From Beijerinckiaceae bacterium (GTDB taxonomy: Bacteria; Pseudomonadota; Alphaproteobacteria; Rhizobiales; Beijerinckiaceae), in NCBI GenBank assembly GCA_027531565.1, contig JAPZSB010000005.1:186001-250000 (forward strand): DNA of 64,000 nt. Reading direction: 5' to 3'. How positions within the stretch are numbered: position 1 is the stretch's first letter; each line of letters begins with the position of its first letter. This document shows positions 29,350-38,038 of this stretch, piece after piece. The notes under the pieces are model-generated. The model did no database searches. It worked only from the letters and a program-made list of their open reading frames with translations, and was not told the DNA's origin. The position numbers and the translations under genes were made by a program.

Positions 29350-30648
29350 TTACTCGCCCCGGCCGGCAGCGCGCTCGGCCGCGCAGGCAGGTTCAAGCTC
29401 CGGCGACAGACCCAGCGAGCGCAGGTAGCACGGGCGGATCTCGACATTCCGGAACAGCATGGCGTCGAGATAGGCATCGAGGATGCGCCGGGCCTCGTCC
29501 CGCGTGAGGCCGGCCCGCGTGAGGTCCGGCACCGGCATCGAGCCGAGGGCCGCCATTTTCGACCAACCCTCGGGCTGCCGGATGCTGGCGATGGTCGAGC
29601 GGGAATCGAGGTTCTTGTAGGTCCAGTAGGACCAGCCGAAGCCGTGCCGCTCGTTGAGCAGGCGATAGGCCTCGTTCCAGCGGTTGTTGAACTCGCCCGC
29701 CTCGCCGAGAAAGACCGGCGCGTTGTTCTTCAGCGAGAAATGGATGTAATCCTCGATCGCATCCCGCCGTGTCGACGACCAGAACTGGTGATAGACATAG
29801 ACGAGGTTGGACGCGAAAGGCGGGCCGAAGATCTTGAGGTTCTGGTCCCATTGCGAGCCGGCGAGGATGATCACCCGGTCCGGGTCGATCTTCCGGATGG
29901 CCGCCACCGCTTCCTTGTAGAACGGCTCGAGCAGCCAGTTCAGGCGGTCCTCGTCATGATAGGTCGAGATCGGCTCGTTGAGCAGCTCGAAGCCGAGGAT
30001 GGTCGGATCGCCCTTGTAGCGCCGGGCGAATTCCTCCCACCAGGCAATGGTTCGCCGCCATTCCCGCGGGATGTAGAACATGAGCGGAAAACCGGTGCCG
30101 TCATCATGGTTGATCCCGGTCTGCCCGCCCGGCGCGGCATGGGCGTCGAGGATGACCTTGAGCCCGTATTTCCGGCACCAGCCGATGAACCGGTCCAGCA
30201 GGGCCCAGCCGGGCCCCTCGAAGACCAGCGGCTCGTTGCCCCGAACGCTCTGCGCTTCCGGCATGAAGAGCCGGTAATGCAGCGGCACGCGCAGGGTGTT
30301 GAACCCGGCCTTGGCGAGAAAGGCGACATCGTCCTCGGTGATGTAGTTCTCGCGGAACCGGGTCCAGAAGCGGGCGGCTTCGTCCTCGCCGATGGCAAGC
30401 GCGAACAGCCGCGCGATCTCGGTCGGCGAGCGCGCCTTCCTGAACTTGAACATGTAGCCTTCCGGGACCAGCCAGTTGCCAAGCCCGATCCCCCGGATCA
30501 GGAACACCTCGCCGGAGGGGCGGACAAGATGCCGGCCCCGGACCTCGATCCGGTCATTGTCTGGCACGGGCTGGCTCGCAGCGGGGAAAGCCAGCAGGCT
30601 CGCGAGCCCGGCAAGGACAAGGGCGACAGCACGCAACGGGAGAGGCAC
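29350..30648 (-). CDS. Secreted glycoside hydrolase family 5 (cellulase-like)
   Basis: A 432-residue enzyme with signal peptide (residues 1-26, PLPLRAVALVLAGLASLLAFP, cleavage near AAS). The GH5 TIM barrel runs from about 35 to 390. The acid/base E225 lies in GFELLNEP and the nucleophile E316 in VFLGEAGEF; RVPLHYRLF and VILDAHAAPGGQTG are also typical. The start is a GTG at 30648, because GGAGG lies five bases upstream and the leader follows at once. It should act on beta-linked glucan in the periplasm or outside. The beta-glucan synthesis genes at 57.8-62.6 kb are a possible functional link, but not an operon. Confidence 0.88.
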   Translation of the reverse strand: MPLPLRAVALVLAGLASLLAFPAASQPVPDNDRIEVRGRHLVRPSGEVFLIRGIGLGNWLVPEGYMFKFRKARSPTEIARLFALAIGEDEAARFWTRFRENYITEDDVAFLAKAGFNTLRVPLHYRLFMPEAQSVRGNEPLVFEGPGWALLDRFIGWCRKYGLKVILDAHAAPGGQTGINHDDGTGFPLMFYIPREWRRTIAWWEEFARRYKGDPTILGFELLNEPISTYHDEDRLNWLLEPFYKEAVAAIRKIDPDRVIILAGSQWDQNLKIFGPPFASNLVYVYHQFWSSTRRDAIEDYIHFSLKNNAPVFLGEAGEFNNRWNEAYRLLNERHGFGWSYWTYKNLDSRSTIASIRQPEGWSKMAALGSMPVPDLTRAGLTRDEARRILDAYLDAMLFRNVEIRPCYLRSLGLSPELEPACAAERAAGRGE

Positions 30649-30742
30649 GTCTTCCTCCGGGGGGCGGGATTTGCCGGAAGGGCTTCCGATCCGGCCGCCG
30701 GCAATGCTAAGGACGCCGGCAGACAAAGGATTAGACTCGCCC

Positions 30743-32047
30743 GTGGATGACGCCAAGTTCCTTCTTCTGTTCGCGCTCGTCGGTTTCACGGCCTTCCTGA
30801 GCTATCGGTACCGGGTCATTCCCTTTGTTGCGCTGGTGCTGGCGACCTGCCTGTTCTGCCTTGTCCTGCGGGTTGACCTGACCTGGGTCGCCCGCAGCTT
30901 CCATAACGGTTTCGGCCAGTCACTGGCTGCCGGTGGCCTGACCATCCTGGCAGGCGTCCTTGTGGCGTGGATCGGCGCCGCAACCGGTGCGATCGCCCGG
31001 CTTCGCTTGCTCATGCCGGAAAGCGGGCGGGCTCGCCTGCTCTGGCTGCTGGCCCTGCCGGCGGGGATTGGCGGCACGCCGCTCGCCGCCCTTGCAGTCC
31101 TGCACCCGCTGATCGCGCTGGTCGAGGCCGGCCGTACCCGCGCCGCTCTGGGCGCTGCCGCCATCGTCAATGCGTTCCAGGGGGCGCTCCTGCCCGCGCC
31201 GCTGCCGATCGCGGCCATGGCGGTCCTGCAGGCAGACTGGCGCCTCGTGCTGGCTTATGGTGCGCCCGTTGCCGTCGCGCAGGCCCTGTTCGGTCTCTGG
31301 CTGACGCGGGGCGCGCCCGAAATCCCGCCGGCTTCCCTGCCGGTCGCGTCGCCCGGGCCCGGCCGGGCCGTTATCGGTCTCGGGCTTGCCGTCCTCTGCC
31401 TGCTGGCGATGATCATCTTCAACGCGCTCGGCCAGATCCCCAGCGAGCCGCTGGGCAGCGGCAACACCCGCGAGCAGATGATCCGTCTCGGCCTGCCATT
31501 GATGCTGCTGGTCGTTGGCCTCGGACTGGCCCTGCTGCCGGCCGGCCCTTCCGCGATCCGCGAGGCGCTGGCCGGGGAAGGCACGATCGCCCGGGCCATC
31601 ACCGCCTCGGCTGGCCTGCTCCTCGCCATCGGTGCGGCGGGTGGGCTCCAGCTCGTTCTGCATCAGGACGGGTTCGCCAGCCTTGCCGTGGAATCCGTGG
31701 CGGAAGGTTCGGCCCTGCCGGGGCTGGCCCTGCCATTCCTGGTCGCGCTGGTCAGCCGCGTCCTGCAGGGTTCCGCCCTGACGGCGGCAATCACCGCCGC
31801 GGGCGTGATGATTCCGCTTCTTGCCCCGATGGGCCTCGATGACCCGGCGGGCCGGGCGCTGGCCGTGCTGGCAGTAACGACTGGCGCCATCGGCGCGCCC
31901 CATATCCAGGACGGCTATTTCTGGCTCGCCTCGCATCAGGCCGGGCTCCGCGCCGATCAGGGCCTGCGCTGGATCACGCTGACCGCGCTTCTCCAGGCTG
32001 CCCTCGGATTGATGCTCCTCCTGATCGTGCAACGCGTGATCGCCTAG
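30743..32047 (+). CDS. GntP-family (gluconate/organic acid:H+) permease
   Basis: A 434-residue membrane protein with about twelve hydrophobic segments and an ion-transporter-superfamily look: SFHNGFGQSLAAGGLTILAG, LALPAGIGGTPLAALAVLHP and GALLPAPLPIAAMAV resemble GntP/DsdX members. The start is a GTG at 30743 in a spot with only a weak ribosome-binding site (AAGGA about twelve bases upstream). It diverges from the GH5 gene across 94 bases, which must hold both promoters. Cargo unknown; gluconate-like acids are typical of the family. Confidence 0.75.
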   Translation: MDDAKFLLLFALVGFTAFLSYRYRVIPFVALVLATCLFCLVLRVDLTWVARSFHNGFGQSLAAGGLTILAGVLVAWIGAATGAIARLRLLMPESGRARLLWLLALPAGIGGTPLAALAVLHPLIALVEAGRTRAALGAAAIVNAFQGALLPAPLPIAAMAVLQADWRLVLAYGAPVAVAQALFGLWLTRGAPEIPPASLPVASPGPGRAVIGLGLAVLCLLAMIIFNALGQIPSEPLGSGNTREQMIRLGLPLMLLVVGLGLALLPAGPSAIREALAGEGTIARAITASAGLLLAIGAAGGLQLVLHQDGFASLAVESVAEGSALPGLALPFLVALVSRVLQGSALTAAITAAGVMIPLLAPMGLDDPAGRALAVLAVTTGAIGAPHIQDGYFWLASHQAGLRADQGLRWITLTALLQAALGLMLLLIVQRVIA

Positions 32048-32133
32048 TCCTGCGCCGGCCAGTGGCCACCCGCGCGGGACTTTGCTAGTCCTTGTATGGC
32101 AGGCTTCGTCTCGAGGCTGCGGGGGCGGAAACC

Positions 32134-32814
32134 ATGTCGGAACTGTCTGGAATCGTTCTGTTCCACGGGCTCGATGCCCCCGCGATCGCCGCGCTGGAAC
32201 AGGCCGTGATCGTGCGCCGTTACGCGGCAGGCAAGGCGATCATCAGCACCGACGAACCCAGTACGGACATCTTCTTCGTGCTGTCAGGGCGCGTCCAGGC
32301 GAAGCGCTTCGCGCCGGATGGTCATGAAGTCGTCTATCTCGACATCGCGGAAGGCTCCTATTTCGGGGAATTCTCGGCAATCGACGGCCAGCTTCGCTCG
32401 GCGGATGTGATTGCCATCGGCGAGGCACGGATTGCCCGGATGCGCGGCGAGCAATTCCACGAATTCATCCTTCGCTATCCGCGCATCGGCCTGAACCTGT
32501 CGCGCGAGCTGGTCCGCAAGTTGCGTGATCTCTCCGCGCGGGTGTTCGAGTTCACGGTCTACCCTGTCCCGATCCGGATCCGGAAGGCGATCCTCCGTCT
32601 GGCCGAACAGGCGAGGCGACCGGGCAGCGCCTGCACCATCAAGCCGGCGCCTACGCATTACGAAATCGCCGCCCTGACCGCGACGCATCGCGAGGCGGTG
32701 ACCCGGGAACTCGCCTTTCTGGCGGCACAGGGCGTCCTCCGCACCGGGCGGCAGACGATCGAGATCCTCGATCTGCCCCGGCTCCGCGACTTGTCCGACC
32801 CGGATTCCCGCTGA
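32134..32814 (+). CDS. Crp/Fnr-family transcription regulator with conserved cyclic-nucleotide pocket
   Basis: A 226-residue regulator. The cyclic-nucleotide-binding domain (1-120) keeps the phosphate-binding residues of CRP: E79 in YFGEFSAIDG, and R88 and S89 in QLRSADV. The C-terminal winged helix has THYEIAALTATHREAVTREL. No FNR-type N-terminal cysteines are present. The conserved pocket suggests it binds cAMP or cGMP. It converges on the operon that includes a class III nucleotide cyclase (36242-38038), which suggests but does not prove a local signalling pair. The start at 32134 is chosen over 32092 because it gives the standard length. Confidence 0.88.
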   Translation: MSELSGIVLFHGLDAPAIAALEQAVIVRRYAAGKAIISTDEPSTDIFFVLSGRVQAKRFAPDGHEVVYLDIAEGSYFGEFSAIDGQLRSADVIAIGEARIARMRGEQFHEFILRYPRIGLNLSRELVRKLRDLSARVFEFTVYPVPIRIRKAILRLAEQARRPGSACTIKPAPTHYEIAALTATHREAVTRELAFLAAQGVLRTGRQTIEILDLPRLRDLSDPDSR

Positions 32815-32868
32815 ACGCGCTTCGCGAACCAGCCGCTGCAAAACGCGCCCGGTGGATGAGGATGCCTT

Positions 32869-34959
32869 CTAGGGAACGAGCCGGCCGTTGCCCCGCCTCG
32901 GGTCTGGCGCCGGAACCGGCGGGTCGACCAGCATCCCCGCAAAGGCCGCCTTGGGCTTGCCGCGCCGGAACCGGTTGATCGAACGGGCGATTTCCCGCGT
33001 CGCCATCGCCGCGGCCATGCTGGTTCCGAACAGCCGGATCGAGCCCGCCGCCCGCATGCCGGAAGAAAGGCAGCCCCAGAGCAGGACGGAGTCATCGGCC
33101 GGCGCGAGGCCGTCGACGCCGTTCAGCCATTCCGGGCGCCCGCCGCCGGACGTGAGCGAAACCTCGACGGGAAAGGTCCGGCGTGCGGCGCATGTTCCGA
33201 TCACCAGGGTGCGTGGCCCGGTTGCGAGGGCGTTCAGGCTGCCGGGGCGCTGCACAGGGCTGGTCTCGCGGGAGCCGTCTCCCGGCTGGTCCGGAGGATC
33301 GAACGGGCGGTAATCCGCGTGGCGGAACCGCGACTGGCGGGATGGTCGCGTCGTGGCGACAGGCAGATCGTCGCGCTGGACCCAGGCCTCGATCGCCTCG
33401 TTCCGCAGCAATCCGGTAGCCTCGATCCGGATTTCCCACGCGCCGCTGGCCGAACGATTGGGTGCATCGGCCTGGGTCGGGCCCACCACAAGCTGGAACA
33501 TCCCGCGCGGACGCGAGGCCTGTGGCGCGCAATAGACCCCCATCGCCACGGGAATGCCGGAACGGCCCGGCAATTCGGCAATCGTGCCCTTCCTGTTGCC
33601 CAGCCGTACCGAGACCCCGGATGGCGAGACCAGCGTGACATGCGCCTTGCCGCGGAAGCTGCGCGGCAACCAGATCTGGACCGAATTGGCGCTGCCGTCA
33701 TCGGGCGGGATTTCCCATGTCACCCGGGCTTTTGCCGGATCGGCGAGGGCATGCCGGTCCCAATGGGCAAAGGTCTGGGATTGGTATCCGTTGCCCGCGG
33801 GCAGCACGATGACCAGCGGCGAACGGGGATGCGCACGGCTCCACAGCGCCTGTATCTCGAACAGCGCCTTCTCCAGAGGACCTTCGCCATCATGCGGTCC
33901 GGCATTGAACCCGTAGCTCAGGTTGACCACCACTGGCGGCACGGCAAGGGCCGCGGGGTCGGGGCGTTCGCCGGGCTGGCCCTCGTCCAGCACGAAAAGC
34001 GGCGCGGGCGAGGGATCGGCGGCATGTTCGGCTTCGGCAAGGATGAAGCGGAGTGCATCGAACGCATGGGCTGACAGGGCTGCACCGGAACTGTCATCCA
34101 CCGTCGTTTTCGGCAGGTGCACGGCGACGACCGGCTCGGAGCCGTCCATTGGTGCCGTTGGCTCAAGGGCCAGCCCGGAGACATGGGCACCATGGCTCGC
34201 CGAAAGCTGCGTCCAGTAGCTGTCCCGGTCCTGGCTCCGGAACAGGCCGGATGCGGCATAGAACCGGTCCTCGTCGCCCTGTACGCCGGCAAGATGCCGG
34301 ATCACCCCGCCGCCGGAGATCATCGCGCCGTAATCGAACCCTTCGGGTGAGGCGAGGCCCTGATCGGGATGGGCGGCAGCCGGCTTGCCATCCTGCACCC
34401 AGAGCGCGCGAAGCCGGGTGCTCCAGCCGGCCGGTGTGTCCGACCGGCGGGAAAACATCGGGCTGGCGACCGGAAATCCGTGGTCGATGATGCCGGTCAG
34501 CACCCGGATCGCACAGGGCGGCGTGACGGCCGCAGCGACAGCCAGGCTGCGCTGGCGGAGCGGCACGGGCGGCGTGTCGATCGCCTGGCAGAGCGTGATT
34601 TCGTCGAACAGGCTCTGGACCGCAGCCGAAGCAAGGAGCCAGTCGAAGAAAAGCGGCAGCGCGCGGGCGGTCAGATACCGCGCCTTGCTCCATGTGCTGC
34701 CGGCTGCAGCGGGAACATCCAGCGTCTGGAGCCATTGCCCGGTCGTGACGCCCCGGCCCTGATGGACGAAAAGGCGGTTGGGATCAGGCGCATTCCGGAA
34801 ATTGCGCAGCGCCGCAGGGTCGACGCCTTCCGCCAGGCGGATCAGGAGAAGGGTCCGGCTGTTCGGCGCCCGGACAATTTCAGGGCGGATCCAGTCCGCC
34901 AGCGGGTCCATGGCCAGCGGAAGTGACTGATAGGCGCAGGTGCCTGTCCGCCATGTCAT
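32869..34959 (-). CDS. Subtilisin-like (S8) serine protease with large insertion
   Basis: A 696-residue protein with a complete subtilase triad: D159 in LTGIIDHGF, H256 in SASHGAHVSG, S647 in LFGTSMAAAM, and the oxyanion Asn N390 in VLPAGNGYQ. The 250 residues between N390 and S647 are much longer than usual and contain a beta-rich, jelly-roll-like segment (about 425-530). Residues 1-150 form an N-terminal domain with no signal peptide, so export is not evident and the target may be cytoplasmic. It is the last gene of a three-gene operon, 31 bases after the NGL-repeat protein gene. Confidence 0.85.
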   Translation of the reverse strand: MTWRTGTCAYQSLPLAMDPLADWIRPEIVRAPNSRTLLLIRLAEGVDPAALRNFRNAPDPNRLFVHQGRGVTTGQWLQTLDVPAAAGSTWSKARYLTARALPLFFDWLLASAAVQSLFDEITLCQAIDTPPVPLRQRSLAVAAAVTPPCAIRVLTGIIDHGFPVASPMFSRRSDTPAGWSTRLRALWVQDGKPAAAHPDQGLASPEGFDYGAMISGGGVIRHLAGVQGDEDRFYAASGLFRSQDRDSYWTQLSASHGAHVSGLALEPTAPMDGSEPVVAVHLPKTTVDDSSGAALSAHAFDALRFILAEAEHAADPSPAPLFVLDEGQPGERPDPAALAVPPVVVNLSYGFNAGPHDGEGPLEKALFEIQALWSRAHPRSPLVIVLPAGNGYQSQTFAHWDRHALADPAKARVTWEIPPDDGSANSVQIWLPRSFRGKAHVTLVSPSGVSVRLGNRKGTIAELPGRSGIPVAMGVYCAPQASRPRGMFQLVVGPTQADAPNRSASGAWEIRIEATGLLRNEAIEAWVQRDDLPVATTRPSRQSRFRHADYRPFDPPDQPGDGSRETSPVQRPGSLNALATGPRTLVIGTCAARRTFPVEVSLTSGGGRPEWLNGVDGLAPADDSVLLWGCLSSGMRAAGSIRLFGTSMAAAMATREIARSINRFRRGKPKAAFAGMLVDPPVPAPDPRRGNGRLVP

Positions 34960-34990
34960 CGGCGCGTCCCTCCGGTTGTGATCCGCGTGG

Positions 34991-36226
34991 TCAGGCCCAT
35001 TCCGCGAGGGCCTGCTGCCAGAGCCAGCCGAGAACGCCCGAGGATCCGAGCGTCAGTCGGGCCTGGACCGAAAGGCCGGCCACGACGGCCGGCCCGCCGG
35101 CAGCCGACGGGTCGGCTGGCGGGCCATCGCCGGTATCCATCTGCCGGACCAGGGCGGCGTGATCGAAGAATCCGTCAGGCTCATCCTCGCAGAAGGTCGA
35201 GGCATCGAAATGCCAGGAATGGCACGAGGCCTCCGAGCCCTGGCAGCGCGCGGCGAGATAACGTGCAAGAGCGATCCCGAGGACGGCGCCCGCCGCATTG
35301 TCGACCGGGAAATGGACGCCGGCCACCGTCCGGTTGTAGGCGATCCGGTCTGCCAGCTTGAACAGACGCTCCCGCCAGGGCCGCCCGGCCTCGCGGGCAC
35401 CGGCCTTCTCGAGAAGCTCGACCAGCATCGCGACCATGGCGAAGGCTTCCGTGGCATGGCCGCTAGGCAGCGTTCCGTGCAGCGGCGTCGGAATGACCGG
35501 GTTGATCTGGGGTGAAAGCTGGTGGGGCCGGGGCAGGGAAAAGGCGTGCTTGAACGCCATCTCGACATAGACCGAGAGGCGGAAGACGGTTGCCAGCAAT
35601 TCGAGCGTCCAGCGCGTCCTTTCCTCCGAAAGCGGCACGAACATGCCGAGATAGGGCAGGGGCGCCGGGATCTGCCCGAGAATCTCGTGGATCCGGTCAC
35701 CCCGGAGGATCGCGGCATTCGCCACAAGCGCCAGTTGCCGGCCGCCAAGCTGGGCAAGGCTTGGCGGCGCCAGCGTGACGATCGGGTCATACTGGGCGGA
35801 GAGATGCGGGCCGCCCGGTTCTTTGGTCCAGCTCTGCTGGGCCGAATGGACAATGAAGCCGCGCGCATTCGCAGGGTCGGGCGAGAAGGCGAGCTGCGAG
35901 AACAGTTCCGCATCGAGGATCCGGGCGCGCACGTCGCTCGACCAGCGGGCAAGGCTGTCCTGTTCGGTTGCGGGCACAGGTCCGGGCAGGGAAGACGGTG
36001 GCGCATAAAGCCCGGCCAGAGCATCATGGATCGTCAGAACGCTGCCAGGCGCCCCGTTCCAGCTGCCGGAAAGTCCGTTCAGCCCGTTGAGCCCGTTGAG
36101 ACCATTCAGGCCGTTCAGCCCGTTGAGGCCGTTCAACCCGTTGAGGCCATTCAGGCCGTTCAGCCCATTGAGACCGTTGAGCCCGTTAAGGCCATTCAGC
36201 CCGTTCAATCCATTGGCAAACGACAT
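34991..36226 (-). CDS. Vanadium-haloperoxidase/PAP2-fold protein with N-terminal Asn-Gly-Leu repeats
   Basis: A 411-residue protein in two parts. Residues 5-52 are sixteen uninterrupted Asn-Gly-Leu tripeptides. Residues 60-400 carry the full vanadate/phosphate-binding signature: K226 and R233 in KHAFSLPRPH, S255-G256-H257 in LPSGHATEA, and R299, H305 and D309 in NRTVAGVHFPVD. This is the pocket shared by vanadium-dependent haloperoxidases and PAP2 acid phosphatases. There is no signal peptide and no obvious membrane span, which fits the soluble haloperoxidase-like class. The ATG at 36226 lies 15 bases after the cyclase stop, with AGGAG seven bases upstream. The role of the repeat is unknown. 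Confidence 0.85.
   Translation of the reverse strand: MSFANGLNGLNGLNGLNGLNGLNGLNGLNGLNGLNGLNGLNGLNGLNGLNGLSGSWNGAPGSVLTIHDALAGLYAPPSSLPGPVPATEQDSLARWSSDVRARILDAELFSQLAFSPDPANARGFIVHSAQQSWTKEPGGPHLSAQYDPIVTLAPPSLAQLGGRQLALVANAAILRGDRIHEILGQIPAPLPYLGMFVPLSEERTRWTLELLATVFRLSVYVEMAFKHAFSLPRPHQLSPQINPVIPTPLHGTLPSGHATEAFAMVAMLVELLEKAGAREAGRPWRERLFKLADRIAYNRTVAGVHFPVDNAAGAVLGIALARYLAARCQGSEASCHSWHFDASTFCEDEPDGFFDHAALVRQMDTGDGPPADPSAAGGPAVVAGLSVQARLTLGSSGVLGWLWQQALAEWA
36071..36214 (-). repeat. Sixteen tandem 9-bp units encoding Asn-Gly-Leu
   Basis: The 144-bp block is a 9-bp periodic array in frame with the gene. Every unit encodes Asn-Gly-Leu, but codons vary: Asn AAC or AAT; Gly GGC, GGG, GGT or GGA; Leu CTG, CTC, TTG or CTT. 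The DNA repeat is therefore imperfect while the peptide repeat is perfect, which points to selection on the peptide rather than recent slippage. Confidence 0.97.
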
Positions 36227-36241
36227 GCTGAACTCCTGCCC

Positions 36242-38038
36242 CTAGTTTTCCGGAATGCCTGCCGCGCGTAGTCCCGCCGCCATCCGGCTGCCGACATCGA
36301 AGCCGGCGGCCGGAGATTTGGCCAGCCACCGCGCGACCGTAAGGTTGGGTTCGATTTCGCGGAGTGTTTCCGCGGTTTTCAGGGCTTCGCCCTTGCGTCC
36401 GAGATGCCAGAGCGCCGCGGTCCGGACCCGGCTTCCGGAGGGATAGAGCCTGTTGGCGCGGATCGCCTCGTCGGCATGGGCGAGCGCGAGCTCGTAATCG
36501 CCCGCCGAAAACGCGGAGGAAGCGGCGATGGCCTCGAAATAGTAACGATGCGGATCAAAGGGCGAGAGTGTCATCGCCCGCCGGGCGATCGGATAGGCCT
36601 CGGCGCCGCGATCGGTGAATTGCAGCAGCGCGGCCTTGTGCAGGAGCGCATAGGTTTCGTTCGGGTTGAGGTCGCTTGCCCGGTCGAGCAGGCTTTCCGC
36701 ATCGTCAAAGCGCCGGGCGAAATTCGTCTCGATCAGGCCGGCAACGGCGAGGGCGAGCGGGTTGTCCGGGTCGAGATCCATCGCGCGCCGCGCAAGCGCG
36801 CTCGCTTCGTTCCCCTCGGCAGAGGGATCCTCGGAGAGCCCCTTCTGCACCTTGATCGTGTACCAGCAGGCGAGCCAGGCGCAGGGGAGTGCCTCGCGCG
36901 GATGGCGTTCCATCAGCGTGGACAGGATCTCGGCCGCATAGGGGAAATCCTGCCGGCCGGCCCGGTGCATCAGGCTCACGGCCCCCAGCAGCAGCGAATG
37001 GCTTTCGAGGCTGGGAAGGGTCTGCCTCCGGACGCGCTGGACCTCGTTCCGCAGCACGGCCCGAAGCAACCCGGCGATGAATCCGTCGAACCCGTGGAAT
37101 TCCGCCGTGATCAGTGCCTCCGCCGGCATGGCGAAGCGCTGTTCCAGCCGGACAAGCCCGGTTTTCCGTTCCGTCAGTTCAAGCGTGGCCCGAACCCTGT
37201 TCTGGAGGGCGGAATAGGTGCCAGACACGATGTAGTCGGCCTGCAGCGCTTCTGCCGCCAGCCCGGGGGGCAATCCGCGCTGCCGCGCCACCGACGCCGA
37301 CAGGCGCGAGATCACGTTGAGATAGGGCGAGCCCGACAGCGCCGAGATCAGCTCGTCGGCGATGATGTCGCCGAGAAGGTCCCGAGCGGGGCCGCCCTGG
37401 ATCGGCACCAGCGGAACCACAGCGATTGTGGGAACGAGCTGCGCATCCTTGCGGGCCGGCATCACCGGAAGCCGCCTTTTTCCGACGGGACGGAGAGCAT
37501 AGGCCCGGATGGGAGCCTCCAGATGCTTGAGAAAACAGGCACCGAGATCCTCGATCTCGGCATCCACGCCGTCGACGAGATCGGCGCGGAGATCTTCCGG
37601 CACGATAATGGCGCTCGGCATGCCGAGGCCGGAAAGGCGCGCTGCGAGATTGACAGCCTGGCCGTAGATATCCTGCCGGTCCGTCAGGAATTCGCCCCGC
37701 GCCATGCCGACGCGGATGGCGATCGGCAGCGGGCCGGCCAGATCGGTGTTGGAGCGCTCGACCAACGCCATCGCTTCGAAGAGCGAGGCGATCGCGGCTC
37801 TCGGCTCGGAGAACTGCCCGATGATGCCATCGCCGGTCGAGCGGATCACCCGGCCGTCACCGCGCGCGAAGAGATCCTCGATGGCCTGGCGCTGCTCGAT
37901 CCAGCGCGTGATGAAGAGCCCGCCGTCGCGGGCGGTCAGCCGGACGGATTCCATCACGTCGATGAAGACGATCACGCCGCTCGACCAGGCGAGTTCCCCT
38001 GTCGCGAACCGATGAAGCGCGGAACCCTCATCCGCCAT
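36242..38038 (-). CDS. Class III nucleotide cyclase-like protein with TolB-like and TPR regions
   Basis: A 598-residue protein. Residues 20-170 form a class III cyclase homology domain with both metal Asp residues (D27 in VIVFIDVMES, D70 in STGDGIIGQF) and the transition-state pair N130 and R134 (GQAVNLAARL). The usual adenine-specifying Lys is replaced by Arg (R66) and the usual Asp before VN by Gln (Q127), so ATP specificity is in doubt. Residues 210-330 resemble the TolB-N-like region of rhizobial cyclases (PTIAVVPL, YIVSGTYSALQNRV). From residue 350 on, alpha-helical TPR-like repeats follow (PDNPLALAVAGLIETNFARR). The start at 38038 has AGGGGG seven bases upstream. First gene of the cyclase, NGL-protein and protease operon. 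Confidence 0.82.
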   Translation of the reverse strand: MADEGSALHRFATGELAWSSGVIVFIDVMESVRLTARDGGLFITRWIEQRQAIEDLFARGDGRVIRSTGDGIIGQFSEPRAAIASLFEAMALVERSNTDLAGPLPIAIRVGMARGEFLTDRQDIYGQAVNLAARLSGLGMPSAIIVPEDLRADLVDGVDAEIEDLGACFLKHLEAPIRAYALRPVGKRRLPVMPARKDAQLVPTIAVVPLVPIQGGPARDLLGDIIADELISALSGSPYLNVISRLSASVARQRGLPPGLAAEALQADYIVSGTYSALQNRVRATLELTERKTGLVRLEQRFAMPAEALITAEFHGFDGFIAGLLRAVLRNEVQRVRRQTLPSLESHSLLLGAVSLMHRAGRQDFPYAAEILSTLMERHPREALPCAWLACWYTIKVQKGLSEDPSAEGNEASALARRAMDLDPDNPLALAVAGLIETNFARRFDDAESLLDRASDLNPNETYALLHKAALLQFTDRGAEAYPIARRAMTLSPFDPHRYYFEAIAASSAFSAGDYELALAHADEAIRANRLYPSGSRVRTAALWHLGRKGEALKTAETLREIEPNLTVARWLAKSPAAGFDVGSRMAAGLRAAGIPEN

